DNA of 14,490 nt, taken from positions 1-14,490 of the forward strand of contig CANNIJ010000036.1 in NCBI GenBank assembly GCA_947505025.1. The letters are read 5' to 3'. A model generated the notes under the pieces. It searched no databases, was not told the DNA's origin, and saw only the letters and a program-made list of their open reading frames with translations. The stretch is from Legionellaceae bacterium. GTDB taxonomy: Bacteria > Pseudomonadota > Gammaproteobacteria > Legionellales > Legionellaceae. Below, piece by piece: positions 14,330 to 14,490 of this stretch. Positions within the stretch are counted from its first letter, which is position 1; the number at the start of each line of letters is the position of its first letter. A program made the position numbers and the translations under genes.

Positions 14330-14490
14330 AATGATTCTAAAAGGACTCGGTTTCAACTTATCCAGCGTGGCTTCCACTACCTACAGATGCGCAGAAGAGC
14401 CATAAATTGACACTATCTGGGCTTCAAGGTTTTACTGTCTCATCGATAGGGTTCACTTTAATACAATTCCCAAAAGATAAATCTTGAACA
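14285..14490. other. window end, no gene recognised
   Basis: All six frames are broken into short pieces. The minus strand has two adjoining open stretches near 14400-14489, separated by stop codons, without resemblance to a family I know. The region may be decayed coding sequence or the far side of an old insertion. Confidence 0.4.

Noticed and set aside
1..14490. CRISPR array, toxin-antitoxin pair, phage or defence island
   Set aside because: No regularly spaced repeats and no such gene families; the long frames are all identified housekeeping genes.

Overview
The window is about 14.5 kb of moderately AT-rich bacterial chromosome, almost all housekeeping genes. Protein sequences look gammaproteobacterial: GuaA, HslUV, TrmJ, LpxB, RsmH and FtsI follow their E. 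coli counterparts closely, MurE is the meso-DAP type, and lipid A synthesis indicates a Gram-negative cell. The split dcw cluster, lone lpxB, decayed insertion sequences and gene fragments in two gaps would suit a host-associated lineage of the Legionella/Coxiella kind. That placement is inference, because no 16S or marker tree could be run.

Region 1 (1-2904): the 3' end of guaA (GMP synthase) runs with a 1-base gap into bioF, then bioH and bioD in overlapping order. This is the usual bioFHCD block without bioC. Facing it is a 56-residue rubredoxin gene whose stop codon overlaps that of bioD.

Region 2 (2905-6965): hslV-hslU (ATP-dependent HslVU protease), preceded by a heat-shock-type promoter. 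It converges on, and overlaps by 21 bases, a two-gene operon on the other strand: trmJ (tRNA 2'-O-methyltransferase) and an iscS-type cysteine desulfurase coupled through ATGA. That desulfurase has a shortened C-terminus.

Region 3 (6966-7692): a good sigma70 promoter for trmJ-iscS, then about 650 bases of debris with the C-terminal end of a transposase and the C-terminal half of a four-helix-bundle protein.

Region 4 (7693-13475): lpxB on the minus strand, divergent from rsmH-ftsL-ftsI-murE, the front of the division and cell wall (dcw) cluster. These genes make a 16S rRNA methyltransferase, two septal division proteins and a peptidoglycan precursor ligase. mraZ is absent upstream and murF does not follow murE.

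Region 5 (13476-14490): a gene-poor stretch in place of murF. It holds a small open frame on the minus strand for a predicted exported six-cysteine peptide with promoter, ribosome site and signal peptide of its own, and next to it the remains of an IS3-type element. I see no CRISPR array, tRNA, rRNA, prophage or defence system. The six-cysteine peptide is the least explained element here; everything else belongs to known families.
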